64,000 nucleotides of DNA. Source: Alteromonadaceae bacterium 2753L.S.0a.02 (GTDB taxonomy: Bacteria > Pseudomonadota > Gammaproteobacteria > Pseudomonadales > Cellvibrionaceae). This document shows positions 43,702 to 52,498 of this stretch, piece by piece (the stretch's first letter is position 1; the number at the start of each line of letters is the position of its first letter). The DNA lies in the NCBI GenBank assembly GCA_007827375.1, contig VISH01000002.1:3311001-3375000 (forward strand), given 5' to 3'. The notes under the pieces were generated by a model. That model was given only the letters and a program-made list of their open reading frames with translations. It ran no database searches and had not been told where the DNA came from. The position numbers were made by a program, and so were the translations under genes.

Positions 43702-44110
43702 GTAGGAAGCCCCATACTTTGTACTTTCAACGTTTCGTTGATAGCTATTATTATTTTAGAGCCCGTTCACGCCATTCGGTAAGCTTCGCGGCTGTCACTC
43801 TCGCAGCAATTTAATCACCAATAAACCAATTGTACTGCACTAGAACACATGAGCTGGCTCTTGATCGGTACTCCGCCCGAGTTTCCTCACTAGCATCCAC
43901 TGCTCAACTTTCAGTATTGTAATGCATACTGTCTCAGCTTGGGGTCACCAAAGGCAAGAAAATTTTGGGATATTTTCAGACGGTTTAATACTTAAGAATT
44001 AAGCCAAGAGTCTATTCACACAATAAAACACACACCAATGAATAATGTTAGACGCTTAGCCTAATGGTCAGAAGTACTATTTAAAACTGGTCGTTTATCT
44101 TGTTGAGCGA
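43702..44110. other. Upstream region of the AraC-type gene
   Basis: About 410 bp between the TonB receptor stop and the AraC-type start, both on the minus strand. No open frame, hairpin terminator or known operator stands out. Confidence 0.4.
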
Positions 44111-46162
44111 TTAAAAATCCACACCAACAGCCAATGAAAGCTGACGGGAAGGTCCGTACGTACCCAGGTAAAAACTCACCAATTCATTCGCCGTGTAGCG
44201 AATATCCTCGTTGGTGAAATTAAACGCATGAATATTGATGTACCAATCACTGTCAGGTTTTTGATACCGAATGTTCCCATTGAGGGTCAAATAACTTTGC
44301 ACCGCAGCACCGTAACGGGCGACACTAGCATCAATCTCGCTAACCCGATAGTCCGCCAACATATCGTCGACATATTCCAATGAGCCTGCGAGCTTCCAAC
44401 TTGTGAATCCGTAGCCAAACTTAAACTTGGCCACCAGCTCCGGTGAATTACCTATTGGTATATCTTCTGAAACTGCTTTGTCCTCAGTTTTCTGAAATAC
44501 ACTACTCAACTCCAATGTGAAACGCTTCGAAGGCCGGATTAGTGCGATAAATTCCAAACCCCGCGTGTGCCACTCGCCAGTGTTATCCTCACTTTTTCCG
44601 AATTGGGCATCGCCAAATTGCTGGTACAAACGATGAATGCGCTCCGTGCGGTTTACAAAAGCACTGCTGGACACATTAATATTGGCGCTGGCGTAGGAGT
44701 AGTTAATTTCCCAGGTTGCAATTTGTTCGGGTTCGAACAGTGTTGTGGAGCGGTTATCTTGAGTCGCGGTACTGTAACTGGCTTTTATCGATTGTGCCGA
44801 GCTTAAATCGTACAACAGCGCCAACTTCACAGCGTTATTACTCATTTGGGGAATTTCACGAACTTCATCTTGCAATTCGACCCCATCGCCCACTGCAAAC
44901 AAGGTATAGTCGCCAGTCGCACTGTATCTGTACCCGCCAACCAAAGAAAATGCGTCGGTTATTTTTAAGTTGGCATTGGCAAAAATGCCGAGCGTATCAA
45001 CTGCTTCGGAAGAACGGAGTTTTTGAAATCGATCACCTTCAGGGCTGACTTGAATATTAATTTCACTGGTAATGTCTTCGAGACGTCGATAATTTAAACC
45101 CAACACACCACGAATCGCATCGGTATCATATTTAATAATCGATTCAAGTTCGTAGCGATTTGCACTCTGATGCTGAAAGCCTTCGTCGGTATTCACCCAA
45201 TAGTCAGGGTGTGCGTCGTAATCCTCATTACTCGCAATTGCAAAAAACGAAGCGCTGAGGTTATTAGCCAGTGGTTGCTCAAACGCCAGATTTGCCACCC
45301 AACTGCTAAGTTGCAGTTTGGCGCCATCCTGATTTGGTGGTCCCAACGCGTAAAATCCATATTGCATTTTCGAATATCTAAGGCCGTACTGAACTCGATG
45401 GTAGGCACCGCTCACGTCCAAATTATAATTTTCGTGCTCAAGCGTGCCATCTAAATTCTGCTTGTAACCTGGGTACTGTTCCTCGATTTTCTCACGCTGT
45501 TCACTCGACAACATCGCATCAATATTACCTCCGATTCCTTGAGTTTGTGTACCACCCAAATTGGCAACGATATTACCGGAATTAAACTCTTTACTAAGAC
45601 GTACAAAAGCCCGACCATAGCCATTACTTCCCGATGCTGCGGTGGCTTTTCCGGCAACACCTGAAGTATCGTTGGTAACAATATTAATACTGCCTAAAAA
45701 GGCATTATTGCCGTAGATAACTGAAGACGGGCCACGCACAAATTCGATTCTATCTATGCTGTCTATCGGAATATTGGTGCGCGAGCGATCGGGAATTGTT
45801 AGGCCTTTTATACGTGTGGGGTGTTGCTGTACACCATTGATTAAAAACGCAATTGAACCACCCACTACACCGCGAATGCCAATCAGAAAATCTTCATAAT
45901 TGTCGATATGATATACGCTGGGAAGATTCATCAATAATTCTTCGAGCGATGCGTACCCCATTACAGCAATGTCTTCGCGTGTAATAATAGTAACCGTGTT
46001 GGGAATATCTTTTAGGGTGTCTTCATATTTGGAGGCAGATACAATTTTGATATCCAATAGATCTTCCAGCGATAGCTCAAAAAGGTCTTCTGCCTGCGGC
46101 CATGCAGGCATAGCAACGCTCAGCAGTAACAGTACTGGATAGAGTCGCCATATCCTTCGCAT
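44111..46162 (-). CDS. TonB-dependent outer-membrane receptor
   Basis: 683 aa from ATG 46162, which has a strong GGAGGGAG site; a longer frame would begin at a TTG (46210) and is rejected. Signal peptide about 1-23 ('LSVAMPAWPQ'). The plug domain follows ('IVSASKYEDTLKDIPNTVTI', 'PSVYHIDNYEDFLIGIRGV', 'IEFVRGPSSVIYGNNAFLGS'), then a 22-strand-type barrel ending in a Phe (AVGVDF). The 'SLEDLLDIKIVSASK' start is typical of ColI/vitamin-type receptors, but the ligand cannot be told. It lies 75 nt downstream of the RND pump gene on the same strand, so it may be co-transcribed with the efflux operon. Confidence 0.9.
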   Translation of the reverse strand: MRRIWRLYPVLLLLSVAMPAWPQAEDLFELSLEDLLDIKIVSASKYEDTLKDIPNTVTIITREDIAVMGYASLEELLMNLPSVYHIDNYEDFLIGIRGVVGGSIAFLINGVQQHPTRIKGLTIPDRSRTNIPIDSIDRIEFVRGPSSVIYGNNAFLGSINIVTNDTSGVAGKATAASGSNGYGRAFVRLSKEFNSGNIVANLGGTQTQGIGGNIDAMLSSEQREKIEEQYPGYKQNLDGTLEHENYNLDVSGAYHRVQYGLRYSKMQYGFYALGPPNQDGAKLQLSSWVANLAFEQPLANNLSASFFAIASNEDYDAHPDYWVNTDEGFQHQSANRYELESIIKYDTDAIRGVLGLNYRRLEDITSEINIQVSPEGDRFQKLRSSEAVDTLGIFANANLKITDAFSLVGGYRYSATGDYTLFAVGDGVELQDEVREIPQMSNNAVKLALLYDLSSAQSIKASYSTATQDNRSTTLFEPEQIATWEINYSYASANINVSSSAFVNRTERIHRLYQQFGDAQFGKSEDNTGEWHTRGLEFIALIRPSKRFTLELSSVFQKTEDKAVSEDIPIGNSPELVAKFKFGYGFTSWKLAGSLEYVDDMLADYRVSEIDASVARYGAAVQSYLTLNGNIRYQKPDSDWYINIHAFNFTNEDIRYTANELVSFYLGTYGPSRQLSLAVGVDF

Positions 46163-46237
46163 GACTCCCTCCGTGAGCTTGGTACGCCAACTCATATGAC
46201 GGCGTACCAAAAGGCTGAATTATAGGGGAAATTAGCG

Positions 46238-49200
46238 CTAGGCAAGCTCCCCGCTTTGCGATTTACTGCTGTACTCATAGGCGTAATACACCACGGGAAT
46301 CACCAGCAACGTTAGTATCGTTGAAACCAGCAACCCGAAAATAAGTGATACCGCCAGACCGCCAAAAATAGGATCATCCAGAATAAAGAAGCCGCCCATC
46401 ATGGCCGCCACTGCAGTCAAGGCAATTGGCACTGATCGCACCGCCGCTGCTTCAATGGTTGCTTGTTGTAAACTTTTTCCCAGCGAATGTTGTTGCTGAA
46501 TAAAGTCGACAAGCAATATCGAATTACGAACAATAATCCCTGCGAGCGCAATCATGCCAATCATCGATGGCGCGGTAAATTGCTGACCAAGCAGGGCGTG
46601 ACCAGGCATTATTCCGATTATAGTCAAGGGAATCGGAGCCATAATAATTAGTGGCGTCGAATAAGATCTAAATTGCGCCACAACGAGCAAATAAATCATG
46701 ATCAACCCCACGGAATAGGCAATTCCCATATCGCGAAAGGTTTCGTAGGTTACCTGCCATTCGCCATCCCATTTCATACTCCACGCATAGGGATTCTCTG
46801 GCTGCTGAATGTAAAACTGTTCGATTGGCGCACCATCTATCGGCGTTTCAGATAAAGTTGATGCAATGCTCGCGAGACCGTACAGTGGACTATCGGTTTT
46901 ACCGGCGGCATCACCCATTACATAAACTACGGGCAGCAAGTCTTTGTGATAAATCGTTTGGTCACGAGTTTTTTGCTGTAGAAAGGTAACTTCACTGAGC
47001 GGTACCAATTCACCACTGCGGGATTTAACCCTAAGATTTTGGAGCGCCTGCAATTCACTTTTACGGGTAGCAGGGAGTTCCAAGCGCACCGGCACAGGAA
47101 CCTTGGCATGTTCGTCATGGAGGTAAGAAATATTTTCACCGCGCAATGCGGCGTTAATATCCGCGACAATATCATGCTGACTGACTCCCAATTTGGCGGC
47201 GCGCGCACGATCAACAGCTAATACCCATTTTTGCTGCGCAGCTTCGGTGGTGTCGTCGACATCAACTACGTCATCAGTTTGTCTAAAAATGTCGCCAACC
47301 TGTTTCGCGACAACTACTTGACGCGCGTAATCCAAACCGTATATTTCGGCCACCAGTGGCGCCATAACTGGTGGCCCGGGAGGCATTTCAACCACCTTTA
47401 CATTCGCATTATATTTCGCCGCAGTATTAGCAATTAATTCACGCGCGTGCAGGGCTATTTCGTGACTCTTGCGGTGACGCAGTTTTTTATGAGTTAAATT
47501 GACCTGAATATCACCCATATGAGATTCACTGCGTAAATAGTATTGCCGAACCAGGCCATTAAAATTGATAGGTGCGGCTGTGCCCGCATAGGTTTGGTAG
47601 TTCACAAGCTCAGGCAGTTCTTCCAAATCGTCGGCTAATGCCTGCAATACGCGATGAGTTTCTTCAAGCGGTGTACCTTCGGGCATATCCACCACCAGCT
47701 GGAATTCACTTTTATTATCGAATGGCAACATTTTCATAATTACCGACTCATGAACGACCAGCGCCAGAGAAACACCAATAAGCCCCAAAATGCCAAACAA
47801 TAAGTATACGCGATTCGTTCGTCCAAGCCGCTCGTTTAAAAATGGCGTCATTATTTTTTCAAAAAAATGGTGAAGTTTGCCATGCTGTACTTCATCATGC
47901 GCTGCACCATCATGGCTTTTATTCTTAAATAATTTTAGGAACAACCAGGGGGTAACTATAAAGGCAACTGCCAACGAAATAAGCATTCCCGTAGAAGCAT
48001 TAATTGGAATGGGACGCATATAAGGGCCCATTAAGCCGGTGACGAATGCCATTGGTAGCAGTGCCGCAATCACCGTGAAAGTCGCCAGAATAGTAGGACC
48101 ACCCACTTCATCTACCGCGAGGGGAATTGCCTCCTTCAAAGATTTATTTCCCATGCCCATATGGCGATGAATATTTTCCACCACCACAATGGCATCATCC
48201 ACGAGAATGCCTATAGAAAAAATAAGCGCAAATAACGAAACCCGGTTTAAGGTGAAACCCCAGGCCCAGGATGCAAATAAGGTAATAGCAAGCGTTGCAA
48301 CGACAGCGACACCCACGACAATCGCTTCTCGACGCCCCAGCGCAAACAGCACTAGCACAATCACCGAAAGTGTCGCAAAAATTAATTTTTTAATTAATGT
48401 TTGCGCTTTTTCTTCAGCGGTAGCTCCGTAATTTCGGGTGACTGTCGACTCAACGCCATCGGGAAAGTACACACCTTTCATTTGCTCAAAACGTGCAATA
48501 ACTGCATCGGCCACATCCACCGCATTTTCGCCAGGCTTCTTCGCAACCGAAAGTGTAATCGCCGGGTAGCGCCCGGGCTCATCTTCCGCGCTTGCCGGGC
48601 CAATGCCGTAGGTGACATAGCTATTGGGCGTTTCCGGCCCCAAAGTTACATCGGCAACTTCACGTAAAAATACAGGCGCACCATTGTTAACTCCAATGAT
48701 CAAATCGGCGACTTCCTGCGGTGAAATTAAAAACGTACCCGCCTGGACTTTTATTTCAGAATTGTTGTTAACCAATTCCCCAGCATCTGCGGAAGCATTA
48801 GCAGCGGCAAGGCTCATTCGTAAATCAGATAACGCCAGCCCATAAGACGCCAGACGCGCGGGGTCGAATTTTACGCGCACAATACGCTCGGGCCCGCCAA
48901 TGGTTTCGATATCCCGAGTCCCTGGCACACGCTGTAATTCCGCTTCCATGGCATGTGCGATTTTTAATAAGTCTGACGCTGTGATAGCAGGGTTCTTGCT
49001 CCAGATGGTCCCCGAAACAACGGGAACATCATCAATGCCTTTCGGTTTTATTAGCGGCTGTCCAACGCCGAGATTTTGCGGTAAGGCATCCTGGTTGGAA
49101 TAAAAAGCATTGTACAAACGCACAATCGCATCGGTACGTGGTTCGCCCACTTTAAAGCGAACGGTGAGTACGGCCATACCCGGTGAAGACGCAGAATACA

Positions 49201-49474
49201 CGTGTTTAACACCGGCAATTTCCGACACAATTTGTTCAGCAGGCGTGGTTACCAGGCTCTCCACTTCTTTCGCTGTCGCTCCAGGAAAAGGGATAAACAC
49301 ATTGGCAAAAGTTACATTAATTTGAGGTTCTTCTTCGCGCGGCGTTACCATCACCGCGAACAATCCGAGCAGCAATCCCGTTAACGCCAGCAACGGCGTA
49401 ATTTCCGATGTGAGAAAAGCGCGCGCGATGCGCCCGGAAATACCCAGTTTTGAATCGGTATCAGAGGCACTCAT
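46238..49474 (-). CDS. RND-family efflux permease
   Basis: 1078-aa inner-membrane proton-driven exporter (AcrB/MexF superfamily). Twelve membrane helices with the usual large periplasmic loops. Motifs: 'REEEPQINVTFANVFIPFPG' at the first loop, 'FALIFSIGILVDDAIVVVEN' in TM4 with the proton-relay Asp pair, and 'GIIVRNSILLVDFIQQQ' in the C-terminal half. It overlaps the adaptor gene stop (TAATG), so both are translated together. Substrate is not clear: the absence of metal-type signatures suggests organic compounds. An outer-membrane channel gene is not seen, so a TolC-like protein from elsewhere would be used. Confidence 0.94.
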   Translation of the reverse strand: MSASDTDSKLGISGRIARAFLTSEITPLLALTGLLLGLFAVMVTPREEEPQINVTFANVFIPFPGATAKEVESLVTTPAEQIVSEIAGVKHVYSASSPGMAVLTVRFKVGEPRTDAIVRLYNAFYSNQDALPQNLGVGQPLIKPKGIDDVPVVSGTIWSKNPAITASDLLKIAHAMEAELQRVPGTRDIETIGGPERIVRVKFDPARLASYGLALSDLRMSLAAANASADAGELVNNNSEIKVQAGTFLISPQEVADLIIGVNNGAPVFLREVADVTLGPETPNSYVTYGIGPASAEDEPGRYPAITLSVAKKPGENAVDVADAVIARFEQMKGVYFPDGVESTVTRNYGATAEEKAQTLIKKLIFATLSVIVLVLFALGRREAIVVGVAVVATLAITLFASWAWGFTLNRVSLFALIFSIGILVDDAIVVVENIHRHMGMGNKSLKEAIPLAVDEVGGPTILATFTVIAALLPMAFVTGLMGPYMRPIPINASTGMLISLAVAFIVTPWLFLKLFKNKSHDGAAHDEVQHGKLHHFFEKIMTPFLNERLGRTNRVYLLFGILGLIGVSLALVVHESVIMKMLPFDNKSEFQLVVDMPEGTPLEETHRVLQALADDLEELPELVNYQTYAGTAAPINFNGLVRQYYLRSESHMGDIQVNLTHKKLRHRKSHEIALHARELIANTAAKYNANVKVVEMPPGPPVMAPLVAEIYGLDYARQVVVAKQVGDIFRQTDDVVDVDDTTEAAQQKWVLAVDRARAAKLGVSQHDIVADINAALRGENISYLHDEHAKVPVPVRLELPATRKSELQALQNLRVKSRSGELVPLSEVTFLQQKTRDQTIYHKDLLPVVYVMGDAAGKTDSPLYGLASIASTLSETPIDGAPIEQFYIQQPENPYAWSMKWDGEWQVTYETFRDMGIAYSVGLIMIYLLVVAQFRSYSTPLIIMAPIPLTIIGIMPGHALLGQQFTAPSMIGMIALAGIIVRNSILLVDFIQQQHSLGKSLQQATIEAAAVRSVPIALTAVAAMMGGFFILDDPIFGGLAVSLIFGLLVSTILTLLVIPVVYYAYEYSSKSQSGELA

Positions 49475-50592
49475 TATTTTGTCTCCCCGTTTATCGGCCG
49501 ATAGCGTTGCGATTTATAAGCAACAGCTCCCGCTACGGGATCTAACAACACGGTTTCGCCCTGTTGTACGCCAGCTAGAATAATGCGCGACTCCTGAGTA
49601 ATTCGCTGCCCCAAACGCACGTAACGAAACTCAATGCGATCATCAGTAAGTACATACACCGCGGTGACTTCACCGCGTTTTGCAATTGCCTGTTCGGGCA
49701 CCAGCAGCGCCTGCTGCTTCGCACTTACAAAAGCCACTTTCACTAAAGTACCGGGAAATAGCGGCTGCTCCTGCACAGTCTCCGGCAACTGTAACAACAC
49801 CTGAAAACTGTGCGTTGCGACATTGGCGCTGGGAGGAATTCTCATTGACTCAATTTGCATGGATTGCCCAGACGCTAAAATCACACGGGCCTGCTTGTGC
49901 TGGCGCAGTGGCCCGATGTGTTGCTGTGGAATATCTACACGTACCCGTAAATGATCTAGCGAAAGCCCTTCAATTAGAGGCGTTCCCGGTGACACAGCAG
50001 CGCCAACATCGGTAAGACGTTTCACCACGATACCGCTGTAAGGCGCGGTTACCACGGTGTGAGAAAGCCGTTCCTGAGCATCGCGAAGAGCGGCATTTGC
50101 AGATTCAACCCGGGCGGCCGCAGCCTGTTTGGCAGCCTCTGCCTGATCGAAAGCCGCCTTGGCAACCAGCCCTTTTTTGTACACATCCGCAATACGTTCA
50201 TATTGCTGATTGGCCTCGGCGAAGCGCGCCCGAGCCTCTTCGAGCTGGGCTTTTGCCGCCGCAAACGCGGCCTGTTGTTCGGTGTCTGTAAAACGCGCCA
50301 CAACGGCGCCTTTCGCAACGTAGTCACCAACATCGAAAGGAAGCTCAATAATACGGCCACTGGTTTGAGCCGAAACAACAGCCTGATTGACAGCTTCGAT
50401 AACACCATCAAACTCAATTTCACGATCGACATCAGCAAGTGAGACTTGCGCAGTCGCGACGCTTGCATCAATTTGCGAAAACGTTTTTTGCACCGATTCG
50501 CCGTCATTGTGCGAACAGCTTGATGCAACGACAGCAAATAAGCTTGTTGCTACGAAAATAAATCGCGAATAAAACTCTGTTTTAAGCCCCAT
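49474..50592 (-). CDS. RND periplasmic adaptor (membrane fusion protein)
   Basis: 372 aa. Lipoprotein-like signal peptide ending 'FAVVASSC' (Cys about residue 26). Then comes the typical MFP order: barrel-sandwich lipoyl half ('SAQTSGRIIELPFDVGDYVA'), alpha-helical hairpin (about residues 110-165, 'FAAAKAQLEEARARFAEANQ'), second lipoyl half ('TVVTAPYSGIVVKRLTDVGA'), beta-barrel and membrane-proximal domain. It joins the pump to an outer-membrane channel. Located between the DUF2892 gene and the pump gene. Confidence 0.94.
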   Translation of the reverse strand: MGLKTEFYSRFIFVATSLFAVVASSCSHNDGESVQKTFSQIDASVATAQVSLADVDREIEFDGVIEAVNQAVVSAQTSGRIIELPFDVGDYVAKGAVVARFTDTEQQAAFAAAKAQLEEARARFAEANQQYERIADVYKKGLVAKAAFDQAEAAKQAAAARVESANAALRDAQERLSHTVVTAPYSGIVVKRLTDVGAAVSPGTPLIEGLSLDHLRVRVDIPQQHIGPLRQHKQARVILASGQSMQIESMRIPPSANVATHSFQVLLQLPETVQEQPLFPGTLVKVAFVSAKQQALLVPEQAIAKRGEVTAVYVLTDDRIEFRYVRLGQRITQESRIILAGVQQGETVLLDPVAGAVAYKSQRYRPINGETK

Positions 50593-50631
50593 TTATCCTG
50601 TCCTCAGTTTTAATGTTCGTCCTGTAGTGGT

Positions 50632-50880
50632 TCACTGCGAATTATGGATACCACACTTAAACGCAGCACCAGGCTTAACACCCAGTTTATTTAAAATAAT
50701 CACCAATGGGCAGAACCCAGTAAACGACGCCTGTAATAAATTCGCGCCAACAAACGCCGTAAACCAAAGCCAATAAGGGTGATGTATGTTTGCCAAAACC
50801 AAACTCACTAAAATAAATACACCTGCAAGCCGAAATACCCAGGTATCGATATTTGTTCCAGTCATTTTTTGCGCGTTCAT
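50632..50880 (-). CDS. DUF2892/YgaP-like small membrane protein
   Basis: 82 aa with two hydrophobic helices (about 15-32 and 36-54) and the family signature 'GANLLQASFTGFCPLVIIL' followed by 'LNKLGVKPG'. It equals the membrane half of E. coli YgaP but lacks the rhodanese domain, so sulfur transfer would need another protein. In E. coli ygaP is co-transcribed with the ArsR-type gene ygaV; the same pairing is seen here, 20 nt downstream of the regulator. Confidence 0.88.
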   Translation of the reverse strand: MNAQKMTGTNIDTWVFRLAGVFILVSLVLANIHHPYWLWFTAFVGANLLQASFTGFCPLVIILNKLGVKPGAAFKCGIHNSQ

Positions 50881-50900
50881 AGCTGTCTCCAGTTAACACA

Positions 50901-51251
50901 CTAAGCAGTTTCAATACTGCAATAATGTTGTTGCAATACTTGAATAAGTTGTAAAGCCGGCCCCTCTGCAACAGCGTAGTAAATATTTTGGGAATCCCGC
51001 CGGGTAGTTACCAGGTTTTCTGCCCGCAATACTGCCAGGTGCTGCGAAAGCGCTGATTGCGATAGCGCAACATATTGATTCAGTTGCGATACCGTAAGCT
51101 CCTTGTCACTGCCCACCAGCACACACAGCAACAACAGGCGATGTGGATTGGCGAGGCTTTTTAACAAATGCGCTGCAGAATCGGCGTGCCCCTGAAGTTC
51201 GCTAATCTGAGTTTTGTGGGCTGACGAGCAGCCCTGCTGAGATTTACCCAT
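50901..51251 (-). CDS. ArsR-family repressor, YgaV/BigR-like (thiol-persulfide sensor type)
   Basis: 116-aa winged-helix regulator ('LKSLANPHRLLLLCVLVG', 'LSQSALSQHLAVLRAENLV', 'TRRDSQNIYYAV'). Two Cys at positions 43 and 111 fall where YgaV/BigR/SqrR carry the redox pair that forms a disulfide or polysulfide bridge with reactive sulfur. No metal-binding 'ELCVCDL' motif is present, arguing against an arsenic or cadmium sensor. First gene of the operon ArsR-DUF2892-adaptor-pump. A perfect 22-bp palindrome lies 25 nt upstream, so autoregulation is likely. Confidence 0.88.
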   Translation of the reverse strand: MGKSQQGCSSAHKTQISELQGHADSAAHLLKSLANPHRLLLLCVLVGSDKELTVSQLNQYVALSQSALSQHLAVLRAENLVTTRRDSQNIYYAVAEGPALQLIQVLQQHYCSIETA

Positions 51252-51275
51252 AGTTGAACCAGCATTACATGAATT

Positions 51276-51297
51276 TAATTAAGATATATCTTAATTA
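51276..51297. promoter_or_regulatory. Perfect 22-bp palindromic operator of the ArsR-type regulator
   Basis: The two 11-nt arms (51276-51286 TAATTAAGATA, 51287-51297 TATCTTAATTA) are exact reverse complements. It lies between the predicted -10 box and the start codon, where a repressor would block transcription. Confidence 0.8.
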
Positions 51298-51306
51298 GCT
51301 TTATCT

Positions 51307-51335
51307 AATATAATGGGCGTAATACCGGAAAGCAA
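51307..51335 (-). promoter_or_regulatory. Sigma-70 promoter of the ArsR-DUF2892-RND operon
   Basis: On the minus strand, TTGCTT (51335-51330) and TATATT (51312-51307) are separated by exactly 17 nt. The expected start point falls at the edge of the 22-bp palindrome. Confidence 0.7.
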
Positions 51336-51384
51336 GAATATTTTTAGAATTTTTTAATGGCGCAGGAGTGTCCGTATTATCCGG

Positions 51385-52173
51385 TCACGCGACCTGTCTT
51401 TGAGGGTGCTGGCGAAGATATCTGTCTGCCAGCCACAGTGCATACTGCAAGCATGCGAAAATTAACAAACTAATCGCTAACATGGCTGCGGCGATCCAGG
51501 CAAACAGTACTGGCGCTAACATCATCGTCGACATCAGGGATTCCTGATAGTAGAAAAACCACTGGTGCCCTGCGGGAAAAATGAGCTCATGCATTCTGTT
51601 AAACACATTCTCCGGCCCTGCGATAAATAGAATTACCGTGGCAGGGCCCAGCAACGCAAACAACCCTTTGAATTGCAAGGTAATATTTGGAAACCTGCGC
51701 GATTTCCAAAAGGTCGCCGTTGCCGCTAACCACAGCAGTGAAATCAGCAGAGCAGCCCATTTGAGTACATCGATAAGATTTGCAACGTCTTGCAAATGCA
51801 CTATCTCTGAATTTCGTAACAAATGCTGCTGCCCACCGCTGGTTGCAGTGCGGTAGGTAATCTCAGCCAAGCCCGCTCCCCCAGAGTGCACACTGTGGTT
51901 TATTGCCTCAAACAATGCGATCCGCTGCTCGCGGCTTGTCTCAGTAAAACCGGGTTTAAAGCGATTTTGCGGCCCGTAGCGCTCAATCCCCTCCTTAATA
52001 CCTCCTATATCGTGCCACAACCCGTAGCCGAAATTTAAAGGCACTAGCACCAACCAACTGAGCGCCACCGCAACCACAAATGACATGAGTGCGTAGCCCC
52101 CGGCAGACAGGCTGCGTAATGCCACCGCTTTGATGTTTCGATTTTTATACCCAGCCAGAGGCTTTTGACTCAT
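51385..52173 (-). CDS. DUF1461/TIGR01906-like integral membrane protein
   Basis: 262 aa from ATG 52173, which has GGAG 7 nt upstream; an ATG 21 nt earlier lacks a ribosome site. Four to five hydrophobic helices: 'ALMSFVVAVALSWLVLVPL', 'WAALLISLLWLAATA', 'GLFALLGPATVILFIAGP' and 'WIAAAMLAISLLIFACLQYA'. Between helices lies 'NRMHELIFPAGHQWFFYYQE', similar to the FHE.FFPGG.W signature that I associate with DUF1461. Function unknown. It lies upstream of the ArsR-type operon on the same strand, but the promoter found between them makes it a separate unit. Confidence 0.7.
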   Translation of the reverse strand: MSQKPLAGYKNRNIKAVALRSLSAGGYALMSFVVAVALSWLVLVPLNFGYGLWHDIGGIKEGIERYGPQNRFKPGFTETSREQRIALFEAINHSVHSGGAGLAEITYRTATSGGQQHLLRNSEIVHLQDVANLIDVLKWAALLISLLWLAATATFWKSRRFPNITLQFKGLFALLGPATVILFIAGPENVFNRMHELIFPAGHQWFFYYQESLMSTMMLAPVLFAWIAAAMLAISLLIFACLQYALWLADRYLRQHPQRQVA

Positions 52174-52291
52174 AGTTTGCTCCGTTTCTTTCATTCATGT
52201 GTCACGAGTTTACGGACCCTAACTTGAGACCACAAAAAGCGAGGCATGATGTCGGTTCAGAGAACCAAGCGACGAACACTTTGGCAATTGA

Positions 52292-52306
52292 GCACCAAAA
52301 AGATGC
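52292..52306. promoter_or_regulatory. NtrC-type enhancer site (with a weaker second site)
   Basis: GCACCAAAAAGATGC matches the NtrC consensus GCACCAAAATGGTGC at 13 of 15 positions. A poorer site with GCAC and GT-C halves lies at 52324-52338. Both are about 80-120 bp upstream of a sigma-54 promoter, the usual enhancer distance. Confidence 0.6.
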
Positions 52307-52412
52307 CAATTCACCACTAGACTGCACATATTTAGTACACAAAATAAAAATAACACCGAGCCTTTGCTTACCAATATGCAGCATTTTAGAGGGTTTGTGC
52401 ATTATGTTAGTG

Positions 52413-52429
52413 CTGGCATATTACTTGCT
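52413..52429 (+). promoter_or_regulatory. Sigma-54 (-24/-12) promoter upstream of the nitrate transporter gene
   Basis: CTGGCATATTACTTGCT has the invariant GG and GC doublets 12 bp apart and matches TGGCAN6TTGCW. It lies about 70 bp upstream of the ATG. Together with the NtrC-like site it points to nitrogen-limitation control. Confidence 0.75.
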
Positions 52430-52498
52430 CAGCTTTGCTTCATTCGTAACCCCTATTAGCTTGCACAGGTTTAACCCAAACCGACCGGAAGGATACCC

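Noticed and set aside
46163..46210. TTG-initiated extension of the TonB receptor
   Set aside because: A strong GGAGGGAG site directly precedes the internal ATG at 46162, which also starts a standard signal peptide.
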